Assembly: GCF_963924675.1 (NCBI RefSeq)
Contig: NC_089220.1
Span: forward strand, 51,222,639 to 51,286,638
Length of the DNA stretch: 64,000 bases
DNA from: Phocoena phocoena
Lineage: Eukaryota > Chordata > Mammalia > Artiodactyla > Phocoenidae
Direction: 5' to 3'
The position numbers were made by a program, and so were the translations under genes. This document shows positions 25,101 through 39,780 of the stretch, piece by piece. The notes below the pieces were generated by a model, which searched no databases, was not told the origin of the DNA, and saw nothing but the letters and a program-made list of their open reading frames with translations. Positions within the stretch are counted from its first letter, which is position 1; each line of letters begins with the position of its first letter.

Positions 25101-25937
25101 TCCATGGTGCTCAACTTTCTCTCCTATAATATGACTCCTCCCTCAAGCTAGTGACCCCACCCAACATGATCTAACTTTCCCAACTCCAGTCTTCATGTGT
25201 GCTTTCTGTCCAATATCTGTGGCCAACAACTTTTTACATCCAGTCAGAAAAGGATACAAATTCCCTGCATGGTATCATCTTAATAGAAAAATAATTGGCA
25301 AATGAGAAATATTTGAATTGTTTCTGAACTAAAAATAAAAATAATTTTAATTTTTAAATGAATCACCATTGAGAAAGACATGGACAAGCTAAATGTTCTT
25401 TTTACTGCCGTCAAATGGAGGAAAAAAACAGTAGAAAGCAGAAGATCTGGTTTTTACTATAGCCATATGACAAAGTGTTTTAATTCCTCTGAACTTGGTT
25501 TCTTTATCTGTAACACAAGAATGATTCTATCAGCCTTACACATGTGCAGAGGTTATAGGAGAATTAAACAAAATTAAAATAAGTGAGAACTCCTTGAATA
25601 TAGTATGAGCTCAACAATGTAGAGGAGAGTGCAGAGGAGCATGAAATTCAAAGCTAATGACCCTCTCCTATATAATATATCTTAAAATAGTTTTCTAGTT
25701 ATGGTGATAGATTTGTAAAAATACAAGCAGTATTTTTTTCCATGTCAGTGAATCACTGGAATGCTCTCTAGAGTAGATGACACTGCCCTTACCACCTCAG
25801 TGACATCCATCTACCTTCCAGTGCTCACATGTAGTTCCTCTGGGGATTTTTTTTTCCGGCCAAGAGTGCCCACTTTGTTTTCTGCTCAGGAAGCCAGAAT
25901 TTTATATCCTCTGGTTGGAAAGACTCTTAAATGTATG
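22151..25937. other. Unassigned noncoding DNA
   Basis: No gene is recognised. Some text near 25020-25150 ('ccatggtgctcaactttc...tcaagctagtgacc') loosely resembles ancient L2-type sequence but not well enough to call. Frames of 60-100 codons show no known domains. Confidence 0.55.
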
Positions 25938-26287
25938 CAGTCATCCTTTGGTATACACAGGGATTGAATTGTCCCAGGACCCCCTGCAGATACCAAAATC
26001 CACGATACTCAAGTTCGTTACATAAAATGGCATAGTACTTGCATAAAACCTATGCACATCCTCCCAAGTACTTTAAATCACCTCTAGATTACTTATAATA
26101 CCTAAAACAATGTAAATGCCATGTGAATAGTTATAAATACAATGCCAATGCTATGTGAATAGTTGCTGGTGTGAGGCAAATTCAAGATTTGCTTTTTGGA
26201 ACTTCCTGGAATTAAAAAAAAAATATTTTCAACCTGCAGTTGGTTGAATCCATGGATGCAGAATCCATGAATATGGAGGGCCAACTG
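25938..26287 (+). mobile_element. Tigger-type (MER2-like) nonautonomous DNA transposon
   Basis: The element opens 'cagtcatcctttggtataca' and ends 'ggagggccaactg'. The ends are imperfect terminal inverted repeats (CAGTCATCCTTTGG against CAGTTGGCCCTCC). Internal phrases 'aggaccccctgcagatacca', 'cacatcctcccaagtacttt' and 'ttggttgaatccatggatgc' match what I remember of MER2-type mariner/Tigger elements. The TA target site is visible at 26288-26289 on the right; on the left it reads TG. The element is about 350 bp, noncoding and ancient. Confidence 0.8.
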
Positions 26288-26619
26288 TATTTTACACTGG
26301 TTCTCAGAGTTCTCCAGTGGGATTAGTCTATAGGTACTCAAAGGGGTAAGTAGCATGACAAACTATTGGCTGCCTTGCCTTACCTGATTTACTGTTACAA
26401 CACCTATAGGTGGTATCCTGGGATCACCTAAAAAGATAAATATACAAATACTTGTTTTTTTTAAAAAAGAATTCTTTCTACTCAAATCTTTGCTTTAGGG
26501 TCAACTTCTAGGGAAACCCAAAACAAACAAAAAATTCCTTAAAAAATAGAATATGAAAAGCATTCCTATACATAGCTTTTGACCACATGACTGACTTTAA
26601 AAGCACATCTACTTAAATC

Positions 26620-27295
26620 AATCATCTGTTGGTGGACACTTGGGTTGTTTCCATGTCTTGGCTATTTATTGTAAATAGTGCTGTTATGAACATTGAGATG
26701 CATATATCCTTTCCAATTAGATTCTTCATCTTTGCCAAATGTATATCCAGGAGGATTGCTGGACAGGCAATTGGCTTAAGAAGACGTGATACACACACAC
26801 ACACACATGCACACACAATAGAATGTTACTCAGCCGTAAAAAAGAATAAAATATTGCCATTTGTAGAAACATGCATAGACCTAGAGGATATCATACTAAG
26901 TGAAGTAAGTCAGACAGAGAATGACAAATATTATGTGATATCATTTATATGTGGAATCTAGAAAAATAATACAACAGAATCTATATCCAAACATAAACAG
27001 ACCCACAGACATAGAAAACAAACTATGGTTACCAAAGGAGGGAGGGGGAAAGAGATAAATTAGGAGTATTGGATGAAGAGATACAACCTACTATACATAA
27101 AATAGATAAGAAACAAGGATTTACTGTATAGCACAGGGAAATATATTCAATATCTTGTAATAACCTATAAAGGAAAATAGTCTTAAAAATACATGTATCT
27201 ATATAGATAAACTGAATTACTTTGATGTATATCTGAAACTAGCACAATATTTTAAATCAACTATACTTCAATAAAAAAAGAAATAAAAAACCTAA
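26620..27295 (+). mobile_element. L1 LINE with 5' inversion (twin-priming type)
   Basis: The right part (about 26775-27295) is a plus-strand L1 3' end: ORF2 C-terminus ('gaatgttactcagccgtaaa'), 3'UTR, and a tail after 'acttcaataaaaaaag'. The left part (about 26620-26770) is L1 ORF2 in the opposite orientation ('catctgttggtggacacttg'). In an intact L1 the inverted part lies immediately upstream of the right part (compare 52340-52480). The two pieces are therefore adjacent L1 segments with the 5' one flipped. A (CA)n tract sits next to the junction. Confidence 0.85.
26790..26817. repeat. (CA)n microsatellite, interrupted
   Basis: A run of CA dinucleotides is broken once by a TG (26808-26809). 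It is derived from the 'gtacatatatacaatgg' stretch of L1 ORF2, next to the inversion junction. Confidence 0.85.
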
Positions 27296-29340
27296 ATAAA
27301 TTTATTAAGAAAAGAAGATGAAGGTGATAGCCTTGAAGATTCCTTTCCAGTATGTAACTCTTGAAAAGGAAGCTAAGATAATAATGAACACCATTGACGT
27401 AGACTTTGTCTATAGAAAGACAAAGATTTGTATAGAAATCCAGCCAGTGTGTAGAGGCATGCCTCACATAGCATCTGCATTTTATGTTTTGATTGGCTTG
27501 TTACAAACCAGTGCCTTTAGGTTTTCAACTCAGCATCACACTGCTTCCCTGTCTCTCCCCTCTGATGAGACTGTGAAAATACAGACAAGGGAGGTAAAGC
27601 TTATGAAAAACTGGCATTCCCCTTTTATAGGTTTAAATACTGAGAAGTGCTTCTTCAACAACTGTGTAGACCCTCTGCCTCCTTCTTAACTTTTTCTGAA
27701 GAGAGTTGTGTTAACCTGACTTAAATCACCAAGTTGCATGAGCCAATCTACTAGAAATTATTATTTGAATGAGAGCTGTTGAGAAATTCAGTACCGAATT
27801 TGCTGTATTTCATAATGACAAGAGGAGGAGAAATAGGGATGTTCAGAAAGTAACAAATAACTGATTTAGTAGTTCTACCATTTGTAACAGCTCTTAGTCC
27901 TTGCCTCTTTGTTCCTGTGCACCTACTTTAGTAAGGTTTCCATGCATAAAGAAATAAGCGTACAGTAGTTAGCCTTAGCCAGATTGAAGAGCCCAAGGTT
28001 TAATCTCAGTTGCGCAGGGATGGAATATAATTTGCAGTTTCAGAGAGATGCATCTAAATTTAGAATCTGACACAATGGTGGTTGCTAGGCACTCAAAAAG
28101 AAATCAAGGAACAAAGGGAGTGGCTTTTGAAGTGGATGAACTCATTTACAGAAGGAGAAAGACTGTACCTTGTGATATGGCTTCTGTGCTGCTGTAGACT
28201 ATTGGGATGAATGACTAAATGATAGAAGGGTAACTTGGCAAAAATGTCATGAAAGCTAGAAATGCAGGAGAGGCAGAGAGGTGACTTTCATTACAATGAG
28301 CCAGGATTCAAGTATGAAAATCACATTAACAATGCCTGAATCTCATGTCTAATTTCCTGCCTATTGAGTCAAACATTGTCTCAACGTTTCATATAATGAT
28401 AAACATAAGGTATTCTATTTGATCTTGTCCTTTTTTAAAGGCTGTATGCACAATTTCTCTAGTCACTATCTATTTTCCTCTGATTTTATTCTTTCTCTAA
28501 TGATGCCACACTCATTTCCTGCAGCTTGCTTTGTTAGCCTTAAGATACTCTGCACAAATACTCAAGCAGGGTTAGGGGTAAATCTTGATTGTGTAAAGTT
28601 TTTTAATTACTTAAGTTTCTTCTGCCAGTTCTTTCTATAGTACTCCAACTAATTCCTTCGGTTATTGAATTAGGCAGATCCAAATGGAATTCTAGGAATG
28701 ATCATTTCAATTGGAATCAGCTGTTGAGTCTTCACATAGTGTTTTGGGCTATTTTTAGACATTTCTTATATATTTGATGCTCAAAACTCATTCATAAGAC
28801 AGTGAGTTATTGTGTAACAAACCCACTGATGAAGTGAGGCAGAACATCCCACACGTTTGAAATAGGAGGGTGGGTTTTTGTGTTCACTAATAACAATCTT
28901 ACATTCCACTAGGATCAACCCAATTCCAGAGTCTCTGTTCACATATTTCTAAGAATGGCTATACTCAAAACAAGCAGATAATCCACCAGAGACTATCCCA
29001 CCCTTGTCTCCTTGCAAGCTGTTTCAAGTTTATTTTAAAACTACATTAGTTTCCATACAGTCAGGAAAGCTTCCTAACAAAAAATGTTTATTATTTCTAA
29101 CAAAAGAACCATCAATCCAGCTTTCCATGCTTTTTCAACCTATTCATTTTATTTTCAACCTGTCTAGCTCATGTATCATGCCATCAAACAGGTCCATCAA
29201 AAACAAACTGTCAGGTCCTATCTGAGTAGATACACTATGTGTACATACCTGTGTTCTCTACTTAGTGATAGGTAAAGAATGTCAAGAACAACAGCCAAAA
29301 TTCATACCCACGTGAGGAACTTGGGCCCTGGATGAAGACA
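27296..29340. other. Unassigned noncoding DNA
   Basis: I recognise no gene. The longest frame is 27318-27689 on the plus strand (123 codons), beginning just after the L1 tail. It has no recognisable domain, no evident splice structure, and a length expected a few times by chance in AT-rich DNA of this size. Confidence 0.55.
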
Positions 29341-29755
29341 TCTCAGGCACTTTTATATTTTTTGTTTTTTAATTTTAATTTTTTTAACATCTTTATTGGA
29401 GTATAATTGTTTTACAATTGTGTGCTAGTTTCTGCTTTATAACAAACTGATTCAACTATACATATACATATATCCCCATATATCCTCCCTCTTGTGTCTC
29501 TCTCCCACCCTCCCTATCTCACCCCTCTAGGTGGTCACAAAGCACAGAGCTGATCTCCCTGTGCTATGTGGCTGCTTCCCACTACCTATCTGTTTTACAT
29601 TTGGTAGTATATATAAGTCCATGCCAGTCTCTCACCTCGTCCCAGTTTACCCTTCCCCCGTCCCGTGTCCTCAAGTCCATTCTCTATATCTGTGTCTTTA
29701 TTCTTGTCCTGCCCCTAGGTCCTTCAGAACCTATGTGTTTTTTTTTTTTTTTTTT

Positions 29756-32700
29756 TTAGATTCCATATATATGTGTTGGCATATGGTATTTGTTTTTCTC
29801 TTTCTGACTTACTTCATTCTGTATGACAGTCTCTAGGTTCATCCACCTCACTACAAATAACTCAATTTTGTTTCTTTTTATGACTGAGTAATATTCCATT
29901 GCATTATGTGCCACATGTTCTTTATCCATTCATCTGTAGATGGACACTTAGGTTGCTTCCATGTCCTGGCTATTGTAAATAGTGCTGCAATGAACATGGT
30001 GGTGCATGACTCTTTTTAGATTATGGTTTTCCCAGGGTATATGCCCAGTAGTGGAATTGCTGGGTTGTATGGTAGTTCTATTTTTAGTTTTTAGGGAACC
30101 TCCATACTGTTCTCCATAGTGGCTGTATCAATTTACAGTCCCACCAACAGTGCAAGAGGGTTCCCTTTTCTCCACACCCTCTCCAGCATTTATTGTTTGT
30201 AGATTTTTTGATGATGGCCATTCTGACTGGTGTGAGGTGATACCTCATTGTAGTTTAGATTTTCATTTCTCTAATGATTAGTGATGCTGAGCATTCTTTC
30301 ATGTGTTTGTTGTCAATCTGTATATCTTTTTTGGAAAAATGTCTATTTAGGTTTTCTGCCCATTTTTGGACTGGGTTGTTTGTTTTTTGATATTAAGCTG
30401 CATGAGCTGCTTGTAAATTTTGGAGATTAATCCTTTGTCAGTTGCTTCATTTGCAAATATTTTCTCCCATTCTGAGGGTTTTCTTTTCGTCTTGTTTATG
30501 GTTTCCTTTGCTGTGCAAAAGCTTTCAAGTTTCATTACGTCCCATTTGTTTATTTCTGTTTTTATTTCCATTTCTCTAGGAGGTGCATCAAAAAAGATCT
30601 TGCTGCAATTTACATCATGGAGTGTTCTGCCTATGTTTTCCTCTAAGAGTTTGATAGTTTCTGGCCTTACATTTAGGTCTTTAATCCATTTTGAGTTCAT
30701 TTTTGTGTATGGTGTTATGGAATGCTCTAATCTCATTCTTTTACATGTAGCTGTCCAGTTTTCCCAGCACCACTTATTGAAGAGGCTGCCTTTTCTCCAT
30801 TCTTTATTCTTGCCTCCTTTATCAAAGATAAGGTGACCATATGGGCATAGGTTTATTTCTCGGTTTTCTATCCTGTTTTGTTGATCTATATTTCTGTTTT
30901 TGTACCAGTATGTTGTCTTGGTTACTGTACCTTTGTAGTATAGTCTGAAGTCAGGGAGCCTGATTCCTCCAGCTCCGTTTTTCTTTCTCAAGATTGCTTT
31001 GGCTATTCAGGGTCTTTCGTCTCTTCATACAAATTGTGAATTTTTTTGTTCTAGTTCTGTGAAAAATGCCACTGGTAGTTTGATAGGGATTGCACTGAAT
31101 CTGTAGATTGCTTTGTGTAGTATAGTCATTTTAAAACTGTTGATTCTTCCAATCCCAGTACATGGTATATCTCTCCATCTGTTTGTATCATCTTTAATTT
31201 TTTCATCAGTGTCTTACAGTTTTCTGCATACAGGTCTTTTGTGTCCTTAGGTAGGTTTATTCCTAGGTATTTTATTCTTTTTGTTGCAATGGTAAATGGG
31301 AAAGTTTCCGTAATTTCTCTTTCAAATTTTTCATCATTAGTGTATAGGAAAGCAAGAGATTTCTGTGCATTAAATATGTATCCTGCTACTTTACCAAATT
31401 CATTGATTAGATTTAGTAGTTTTCTGGTAGCATCTTTAGGATTCTCTATGTATAATATCATGTCATCAGCAAACAGTGACAGCTTTACTTCTTCTTTTCT
31501 GGTTTGGATTCCTTTTATTTCTTTTTCTTCTCTGATTTCTGTGGCTAAAACTTCCAAAACTATGTTGAATAACAGTGGAGAGAGTGGGCAACCTTGTCTT
31601 GTTCCTGATCTTTGTGGAAATGGTTTCAGTTTTTCACCCCGAGAATGATGATGGCTGTGGGTTTGTCACATACGGCCTTTATTATATTGAGGTAAGTTCC
31701 TTCTATGCCTACTTTCTGGAGGGTTTTCTTCATAAATGGGTGTTGAACTTTGTCAAAAGCTTTTTCTGCATCTCTTGAAATGATCATACGGTTTTTCTCC
31801 TTCAATTTGTTAATATGGTGTATCACATTGATTGATTTGCGTATATTGAAGAATCCTTGCATTCCTGGAATAAACCCCACTTGATCATGCTGTATGATCC
31901 TTTTAATGTGCTGTTGGATTCTGTTTGCTAGTATTTTGTTCAGGATTTTTGCATCTATGTGCATCAGTGATATTGGCCTGTAGTTTTCTTTCTTTGTGAC
32001 ATCTCTGTCTGGTTTTGGTATCACGGTGATAGTGGCCTCGCAGAATGAGTTTGGGAGTTTTTCTCCCTTTGCTATATTTTGGAAAAGTTTGAGAAGGATA
32101 TGAGTTAGCTCTTCTATAATGTATGATAGAATTCCCCTGTGAGGCCATCTGGTCCTCGGCTTTTGTTTGTTGGAAGATTTTTAATCACACTCTCAATTTC
32201 AGTGCTTGTGATTGGTCTGTTCATATTTTCTATTTCTTCCTCATTCAGTCTCAGAAGGTTGTGCTTTTGTAAGAATTTGTCCATTTCTTCCAGGTTGTCC
32301 ATTTTATTGGCATATAGCTGCTTGTAGTAATCCCTCATGATCCTTCGTATTTATGCAGTATCAGTTTTTACTTCTCCTTCTTCATTTCTAATTCTAATGA
32401 TTTGAATCTTCTCCCTTTTTTTCTTGATGAGTCTGGCTATAGGTTTATCAATTTTGTTTATCTTCTCAGAGAACCAGCTTTTAGTTTTATTGATCTTTAC
32501 TCTCATTTCCTTTATTTCTTTTTCATTTATTTCTTATCTGATCTTTATGATTTCTTTGCTTCTGCTAACTTTGGTGTTTTTTTGTTCTTCTTTCTCTAAT
32601 TGCTTTAGGTGTAAGGTTAGGTTGTTTTTCTGAGATGTTTCTTGAGGTAGAATTGTATTTCTATAAACTTCCCTCTTAGAACTGCTTTTGCTAGATCCCA

Positions 32701-33551
32701 TAGGTTTTGTGTCATCGTGTTTTCATTGTCATTTGTTTCTAAGTATTTTTTTATTTCCTCTTTGATTTCTTCAGTTATCTCTTGGTTATTAAATAGTGTA
32801 TTGTTTAGCCTCCATGTGTTTGTATTTTTTACAGATTTTTTCACGTAATTGATATCTAGTCTCATAGTGTTGTGGTGGAAAAGATAATTGATATGATTTT
32901 GATTTTCTTAAACTTACCAAGGCTTGATTTGTGACCCAAAATATGATCCTGGAGAATGTTCCCTGAGCACTTGAGAAGAATGTATATTCTGGTTTTTGGA
33001 TGGAATGTCCTATAAATATCAATTAAGTCCATCTTGCTTAATGTATCATCTAAAGCTTGTGTTTCCTTATTTATTTTCATTTTGGATGATCTGTCCATTG
33101 ATGAAAGTGGGGTGTTAAAGTCCCCTACTATGATTGTGTTACTGTCGATTTCCCCTGTTATGGCTGTTAGTATTTGCCTTATGTATTGAGGTTCTCCTAT
33201 GTTGGGTGGAAAAATATTTACAATTGCTGTATCTTCTTCTTGGATTGATCCCTTGATCATTATGGATTGTCCTTCTTTGTCTCTTCTAATAGTCTTTATT
33301 TTAAAGTTTATTTTGTCTGATATGAGAATTGCTACTCCAGCTTTCTTTTGGTTTCCATTTGCATGGAATATCTTTTTCCATCCTCTCACTTTCAGTCTGT
33401 GTGTGTCCCTAGGTCTGAAGTGGGTCTCTTGTAGACAGCATATATATGGGTCTTGTTTTCGTATCCATTCAGCCAGTTTATGTCTTTTGGTGGGAGCATT
33501 TAATCCATTTACATTTAAGGTAATTATCAATATGTATGTTCCTATTCCCAT
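29756..33551 (-). pseudogene. L1 ORF2 (endonuclease/reverse transcriptase), disrupted
   Basis: The ATG complement is at 33551 and the terminal stop complement at 29756-29758. N-terminal apurinic-like endonuclease motifs are visible in the first 229-codon frame: the Asn of LNVNG, the Glu of QETH, and GDFNT with its Asp and Asn. The reverse transcriptase region shows YRPISLM, DAEKAFD, and the catalytic FADD box at 31462-31473. A C-terminal region with LPDFRLYYK follows. The reading frame is split into many pieces (for example 32862-33551, 31626-32024, 31126-31557 and 30347-30991). In an intact L1 this protein, about 1,270 residues, nicks target DNA and copies L1 RNA. Here no complete protein can be made. 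Confidence 0.93.
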
Positions 33552-33609
33552 TTTCTTAATTGTTTTGGGTTTGTTATTGGAGGTATTTTCCTTCTCTTGT
33601 GTTTCCTGC

Positions 33610-34510
33610 CTAGAGAAGTTGCTTTAGCATTTGTTGTAAAGCTGGTTTGGTGGTGCAGAATTCTCTTAGCTTTTGCTTCTCTGTTAAGGTTTTAATTTCT
33701 CTATCAAATCTGAATGAGAACCTTGCAGGGTAGAGTAATCTTGGTTGCAGGTTTTTCTCCTTCTTCACTTTAAATATGTCATGCCACTCCCTTCTGGCTT
33801 GTAGAGTTTCTACTGAAAGATCAGCTGTTAACCTTATGGGGATTCCCTTGTGTGTTATTTGTTGTTTTTCCCTTGTTGCTTTTAATATGTTTTCTTTGCA
33901 TTTAAGTTTTGATAGTTTGATTTAATATTTAATATGTGTCTTGGCATGTTTCTCCTTGGATTTATCCTGTATGGGACTCTCTGTGCTTCCTGGACTTGAT
34001 TAACTGTTTCTTTTCCCATATTAGGGAAATTTTCAACTATAATCTCTTCAAATATCTTCTCAGTCCCTTTCCTTTTCTCTTCTTCTTCTGAAACCCCTAG
34101 AATTCAAATGTTGGTGTGTTTAATGTTGTCCCAGAGGTCTCTGAGACTGTCCTCAGTTCTTTTCATTCGTTTTTCTTTACTCTGCTCTGCGGTAGTTATT
34201 TCCACTATTTTATTTTTCAGGTCACTTATCCGTTCTTCTGCCTCAGTTATTCTGTTATTGATTCCTTCTAGAAAATTTTTAATTTCATTTATTGTGTTGT
34301 TCACCATTGTTTGTTGGCTGTTCAGTTCTTCTAGGTCCTTGTTAAACGTTTCTAGTATTTCATCCATTCTATTTCTAAGATTTTGGATCATCTTTACTGC
34401 CATTACTCTGAATTATTTTTCAGGTAGCCTGCCTATTTCCTCTTCATTTGTTTGGTCTGTGGAGTTTTACCTTGCTCCTTCATCTGCTGTGTGTTCCTCT
34501 GTCTTCTCAT
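33610..34510 (-). pseudogene. L1 ORF1 (RNA-binding protein), disrupted
   Basis: The likely family start is the Met at 34510 ('MRRQRNTQQMKEQGK'), and the end matches the LLKELL-stop region at 33610-33612. The frame starting at 34642 reads in from the 5'UTR. A frameshift after 34433 separates the N-terminus from the next segment (34104-34403). That segment carries the heptad-rich coiled coil (ISDLKNKIVEITTAEQ). The overall length of 901 nt is not a multiple of three, confirming net frame loss. Intact ORF1p, about 300 residues, forms trimers that coat L1 RNA. Confidence 0.9.
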
Positions 34511-34642
34511 TTTGCTTAACTTACTGTGTTTGGGGTCTCCTTTTCGCAGGCTGCAGGTTCTTAGTTTCCATTGTTTTTGGTATCTGACTCCAGTGTCTAA
34601 GGTTGGTTCAGTGTGTTGTGTAGGCTTCCTGGTGGAGGGCAC

Positions 34643-36627
<1,985 letters not shown>

Positions 36628-36642
36628 TCTCAGGCACTTTTA

Positions 36643-37190
36643 ATCATGTGATCTAGAGACCTCTGTACGGAATTCAGAGTGAACGATACTTTAGAGTTAA
36701 AAGCGTGTTCTCTGGACCACATAACTAAAATCTTCATAACATTAAGGATAGGAGAATATGTTTTGCATAACACTAGGCAAAAATCTTCATTTGCCTAATG
36801 AAGCCTAGGGAACAAATAATGGAAGTCGGGGGACCAGGTATGCCCAGGGACCAAAGCAGACAAAATCCCAGAAGAAGGTGCCTGCTTAAGGACAGGGTGG
36901 CATCAAAAAAAGTAGTGATGCCTTATAAAGAGCGCCTGAGTCCCTGACGTTACATAAAGAGCTAAAAACCTGGAATATCAGTCTATCTTAAAGGATTTGA
37001 ATAACTTCTCTCATGGGTTATTTGAATAACCTGCTTTGTTTTGTGGGGTTTTTTTCCCCAAGTTCCACTATCAGTCTGCTTCCCTTTCAGTCTTCCTCCA
37101 TCTGCATCTTGAAGAACGGTGCTTCCTGCAGTTCCTTCCCAAGCTCCTGTCTCTGTTCACTGAGTAAGCCCTTTCCAGGTGAATGCATCT
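36643..37190. other. Unassigned noncoding DNA
   Basis: I see no gene and no named repeat between the full-length L1 and the L2 fossil. Confidence 0.5.
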
Positions 37191-37194
37191 ATGT

Positions 37195-37340
37195 CCATTG
37201 TTACAACTACTACTGTATATTGATTCTATCTTGAATTCAAAGATCTCCTTAGACACCAGTCCCAGTATCCAACTGACTTCTCCATGGCTTCATTGTATCC
37301 ACAAATGTGCCTAAATTTGAAATGTTCATCTTTCTTCACC
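37195..37340 (+). mobile_element. L2 LINE fragment (ancient)
   Basis: The phrases 'cagtatccaactgacttctc', 'catggcttcattgtatccac' and 'ctaaatttgaaatgttcatc' follow the order of an L2 segment ('atccaactgcctacttgacatctcc...caaacttaacatgtcc'). It is diverged and the edges are approximate. Confidence 0.5.
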
Positions 37341-37459
37341 ACCTGAATTGTTCATGTTTGATATTCATCATGTTTGATAACCTCCTCCTCACCATTAGTC
37401 CATACTTTCCACATTGGATGGCTCTCCAAATCTATACATTGTCCTTTCTTTGTTTTTAT

Positions 37460-37870
37460 TTAATATAAACTTATTGAAACCTTCTGTGCACCAGATGCTG
37501 AGTTAGGATCAATGGATACGAAGTTACACAAGAGAACAGGGAATTCTCATAGAGTTTATAGTCTAGTTGGGGAGACATACAATTAATAAATGAGCAAATA
37601 AATAAACTATTGATAAATATTTAGAGTTTCTGCTACATACAATGAAAACTATAACTAGGTTGCCATGACAGGGAATTGATGGTAGGGTATATATTTTACA
37701 CAGATTGTTCAAGGAAGGTTTCTGAGGAGGTGATCTTCAAGCCATGAGCTGAGATATAAAGGAACCAAGCCATTGGAGAAAGAGTGCTTCAGGCTAAAGG
37801 ACAACAATGGAGAGTTCATTCTGTGGTCTACCAGAAGGCCAGTGTGGCTGAAGTAGAATAAATGGAGAGA
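37460..37870. mobile_element. Probable ancient interspersed repeat, family not assigned
   Basis: The phrases 'ccttctgtgcaccagatgctg', 'tagtctagttggggagacata', 'aataaatgagcaaataaata' and 'gagctgagatataaaggaacc' are reminiscent of an old mammalian repeat. I cannot name it. There is no coding potential. Confidence 0.4.
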
Positions 37871-37887
37871 ATGGCATGACATGTATT

Positions 37888-38075
37888 TATTGGCTGGCAT
37901 TTACTGAGTGTTTTCCATGGCCAAATTATTGTGCTGGAAGTTTAAGTATGTTATCATATTTTACATTCATAGTTACCTTATTATTTTCATCTTCATTTTG
38001 GAAATTCAGAAACTGAGTCACAAGAAGGTTAAGGAATTTACATCAAGTCACACAGGTACTGAGTGGAGAGCTGAG
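37888..38075 (+). mobile_element. MIR SINE (ancient)
   Basis: Phrases in MIR order are visible: 'ggcatttactgagtg', 'gtgctggaagtttaagtatg', 'gaaactgagtcacaagaagg', 'ttaaggaatttacatcaagt' and 'cacacaggtactgagtggag'. This is the clearest MIR in the window. Confidence 0.75.
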
Positions 38076-38423
38076 ATTTAAATATAGGCAAGCTCATTCC
38101 TTTGTCAATATTGTCACATAGGAGCCAGGTTGTGCAGGGACTGTAAGGGTATGGTAAGGAGCAGGGATTTTAATTTCACTGGAATTGAAAACACACTAAA
38201 GTTTCTTAAGAAGGGAGACAATGCTTACACCCTGAAGTCCTCTGAAGTTTGTCTCCATGGACAAGTTCATATCATTTTCTTGGCTTCTCCAGGTCATTGC
38301 ATCAGCCTCCACCTTCAGTCTTGGTCAATACACATTACATATCACCATTGTTACAAAGTCCAAGCTCATACTGTTTGCTGCACAACAGGCCAATAAGTCG
38401 AGAGATGAGGTGGTGGGGCAAGG

Positions 38424-38452
38424 AATAGTGACTTCATTTGGAAGTCACTATT
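38424..38452. repeat. Perfect 12-bp hairpin
   Basis: AATAGTGACTTC (38424-38435) and its exact reverse complement (38441-38452) flank a 5-nt loop. Nothing around it suggests a function. Confidence 0.8.
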
Positions 38453-38859
38453 GGAAAGTTAGCAGACCAAGGAGATGGTGAAAGTGTCCCAAAGAACCAT
38501 CTTCCCTGAGTTAGAATTCAGGCTTCTTTTGTACTAAAAGGGGAGGGTGTGTGCTTAGTTGCTGCAAATTTCTTGGTGCCAGAATCTTTTATCCTTGCAG
38601 CTGTCCACAGAGGTCCAGTCACAATGCTCCAAGACAAATGTTATTCTCTGTTCTGCAACTTTTTATCTCTATATGAATGAAAAAGTGTTATACCTTTAAA
38701 GGTCAGAGCCTTGAGAATGGGCTATCCTGTATATTTCAGACTATAGGTAACATTCTTGTAGCAAAAGCAATAGAATACAAAGGTTAAAGTAAAATAAACA
38801 GATCCAATAGAGTCAGATTTATTCTTCCATATTACATCATTAGATTTTTATACTCATGA

Positions 38860-39515
38860 AATCCAAACCCAATTAAGTCACAACGCTGCTTAAAATTCCT
38901 CCATAGCTCTTCATAGCCTTCAGTACTAAAATTCACACTCCTCAGCACAACACATACTGAACTCTGTGGTCTGTCCTCTGCTTTTCTTTCCCATCTCCCT
39001 CAAGCCATGTTGTGATTTTCATCTAGTACTCCAACCACACTGAACCTCTTAGAGTTCCTGAATGTGTTCTTCTCTCTCCCCATAAGAGGGAAGAGAAACT
39101 TGCAGGTGAGTATTACAGTGATTTTTGCTGAAACAGACTATGTTTCTTGCCATTTCTATGCTTATACATGCTCCTCCCTCTGGCAAACACATGCCCTTCC
39201 CTGCCTTGAGAATACTCTTCACCACCACCACTCCCTACCCCTCATCCTACTGTTTCACTTAGCCAACTGCCTCTAGCACTCACTTTTAAGAACTCAGCTC
39301 TGGAGTCATCTCCCTCAGGAAGCCACCTTCTCACAGTATGTATCCTCTGCATCCATATATCCCAGTGCATGTCATATTGCATTTTAGGAGCCATTTGCTT
39401 GTCTTTCTCTCCAATAAATTGTGACCCCTTTGAGGTTAGGGATTTTGTCTTATATAATACATGCCTAGAAAATGACATAAGCTTTGATAAAAATTTGTTG
39501 TATGAATAATAAACA
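38860..39515 (+). mobile_element. L2 LINE 3' region (ancient)
   Basis: A long L2-like stretch runs from 'ttaaaattcctccatagctc' through 'ttctctccaataaattgtga' and 'gaggttagggattttgtctt' to 'tttgttgtatgaataat'. These parallel the L2 phrases 'ctccatggctcccta', 'gagggcagggactttgtct' and 'atttgttgaatgaat'. It reads on the plus strand. There is no intact coding frame. Confidence 0.75.
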
Positions 39516-39780
39516 GGATGGATAAATGAAAAGCAATAATTCAGAAGTTAGGCCAAAAAATAATTAATGAAGATCAGGGGCTCCATGATTTACTTTTTAA
39601 GGGACCATACATAATTTCAGATGATGACATCAACAACCTTATTCTAACATTTAAGATCCTCCAAACAAAAACAAGCTTACTTATCATCTTTTAGTGAAAA
39701 AAGTCTAAATATTTCTGTTAAAAGCAGATAAAATGCTTAGATCATATAATTTATAATCTGGGAATTTGAGGAGGGAAAGA

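Noticed and set aside
27318..27689. 123-codon frame right after an L1 tail
   Set aside because: No domain is recognised and the length is expected a few times by chance in 64 kb of AT-rich DNA on six frames.
30347..30991. 214-codon minus-strand frame and other long frames in 29756-33551
   Set aside because: They are pieces of a single disrupted L1 ORF2, not separate host genes.
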